Positions 37,537 through 37,626 of a DNA stretch of 37,626 bases are shown here, in pieces. The position numbers and the translations under genes were made by a program. The DNA is from Nematostella vectensis (Eukaryota; Cnidaria; Anthozoa; Actiniaria; Edwardsiidae): NCBI RefSeq assembly GCF_932526225.1, contig NW_026019253.1, positions 1 through 37,626 on the forward strand, in the 5' to 3' direction. Under the pieces are notes generated by a model that was not told where the DNA came from, did not search any database, and saw only the letters and a program-made list of their open reading frames with translations. Numbering within the stretch: the first letter of the stretch is position 1; each line of letters opens with the position of its first letter.

Positions 37537-37626
37537 TTAATGATGAGTAATGATGAGTAATGATGAGTAATGATGATTAATGATGAGTAATGATGAGTAA
37601 TGATGAGTAATGATGAGTAATGATGA

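Larger units (their letters stand above)
1..37626 (+). repeat. Satellite array of a 10-bp monomer (gtaatgatga)
   Basis: Every stretch of the window resolves into 10-bp units related to gtaatgatga. Common variants are ttaatgatga, tttatgatga, tttttgatga, tcaatgatga, gtaacgatga, gaaatgatga, gtaatgacga, gtaatgagga and ataatgatga. The canonical + strand has no C, 30% G, 40% A and 30% T, so the array is AT-rich with complete GC skew. Monomer orientation is constant except for seven 25-bp inverted patches. Almost all length differences between repeated segments are whole 10-bp units, as expected from slippage or unequal exchange. Both window edges fall inside the array, so its true length is greater. 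No flanking unique DNA is present to show organism or locus. Centromeric, pericentromeric or subtelomeric heterochromatin is an inference from family behaviour, not shown here. Confidence 0.98.

Noticed and set aside
1-37626. Box C/D snoRNA clusters (ATGATGA in every unit fits the box C consensus RTGATGA)
   Set aside because: The match is a by-product of the monomer. There is no paired box D (CTGA) at suitable spacing, no guide region and no terminal stem; the few ctga strings (4694, 7444, 20461) are isolated.
1-37626. Telomeric repeat or G-quadruplex array
   Set aside because: The unit has no run of three or more G and does not resemble known telomere repeats, despite its strand-specific G/C bias.
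1-37626. Transposon or retroelement insertions, target-site duplications
   Set aside because: No stretch departs from the 10-bp monomer family, so there is no room for an element of any size.
1-37626. Plus-strand coding under a genetic code with reassigned stops
   Set aside because: It would need all of TAA and TGA to be sense codons; the frame would still change at every 11-bp unit and inversion, and nothing else suggests such a host.

Overview
The whole 37.6-kb window is one uninterrupted satellite DNA array. I see no supportable protein gene, RNA gene, mobile element, CRISPR array or non-repetitive stretch. The array is built from a 10-bp monomer, gtaatgatga on the + strand (3 G, 4 A, 3 T, no C), repeated roughly 3,700 times and cut off by both window edges. 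A tandem array this long, with layered higher-order repeats (HORs), is typical of constitutive heterochromatin (pericentromeric, subtelomeric or similar) in a eukaryote assembled from long reads. The sequence gives no host gene, transposon or telomere, so species and chromosomal position cannot be named.

Monomer variants are not scattered at random. They form recognisable cassettes that recur in fixed order. These are: TTT blocks (tttatgatga and tttttgatga units, nine copies); A blocks (eight or four successive gtaacgatga units, seven copies); the B marker gttaaaatga (five copies); C modules ending in gtaatcatga (six copies); E blocks (tcaatgatga alternating with ttaatgatga, four tracts); the D marker (an 11-bp gtttatgatga followed by gtaaggatga in most copies, 18 copies); and the I patch (25 bp of the array inverted, seven copies).

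Layout: 1-1720 is TTT block, long gta run and A block. 1721-2090 is a shortened passage into a C module and D. 2102-7780 is a tandem pair of about 2.7 kb (A-B-C-E). 7402-9831 is a long E tract. 9852-10191 holds a 170-bp tandem pair. 10602-11422 is D, gta run and A block. About 11423-17246 is an exact-offset 2,922-bp tandem pair (B-C-D-I-TTT-A4). 17217-18936 repeats 1-1720, and about 18617-22770 repeats about 5592-9800. About 20418-24357 holds roughly three 1.27-kb E repeats. 23938-26900 is a 1.49-kb tandem pair. From about 27.0 kb to the end there are D-I-TTT repeats whose spacing shrinks towards the right edge.

The parts work together only as a record of array evolution. Point variants and rare off-register events (D, I) act as heritable tags, and multi-unit duplications and deletions, most simply unequal exchange, have copied and shuffled the tagged segments. 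The clearest oddities are the seven identical 25-bp inversions with hairpin potential, the complete strand asymmetry in C, start and stop codons, 10-bp-phased CpG clusters, GATC sites confined almost entirely to E blocks, mosaic HORs, and a cluster of private frame-breaking indels in the last 1.3 kb. Landmarks, positions and spacings were read by eye and could be off by a unit in places.
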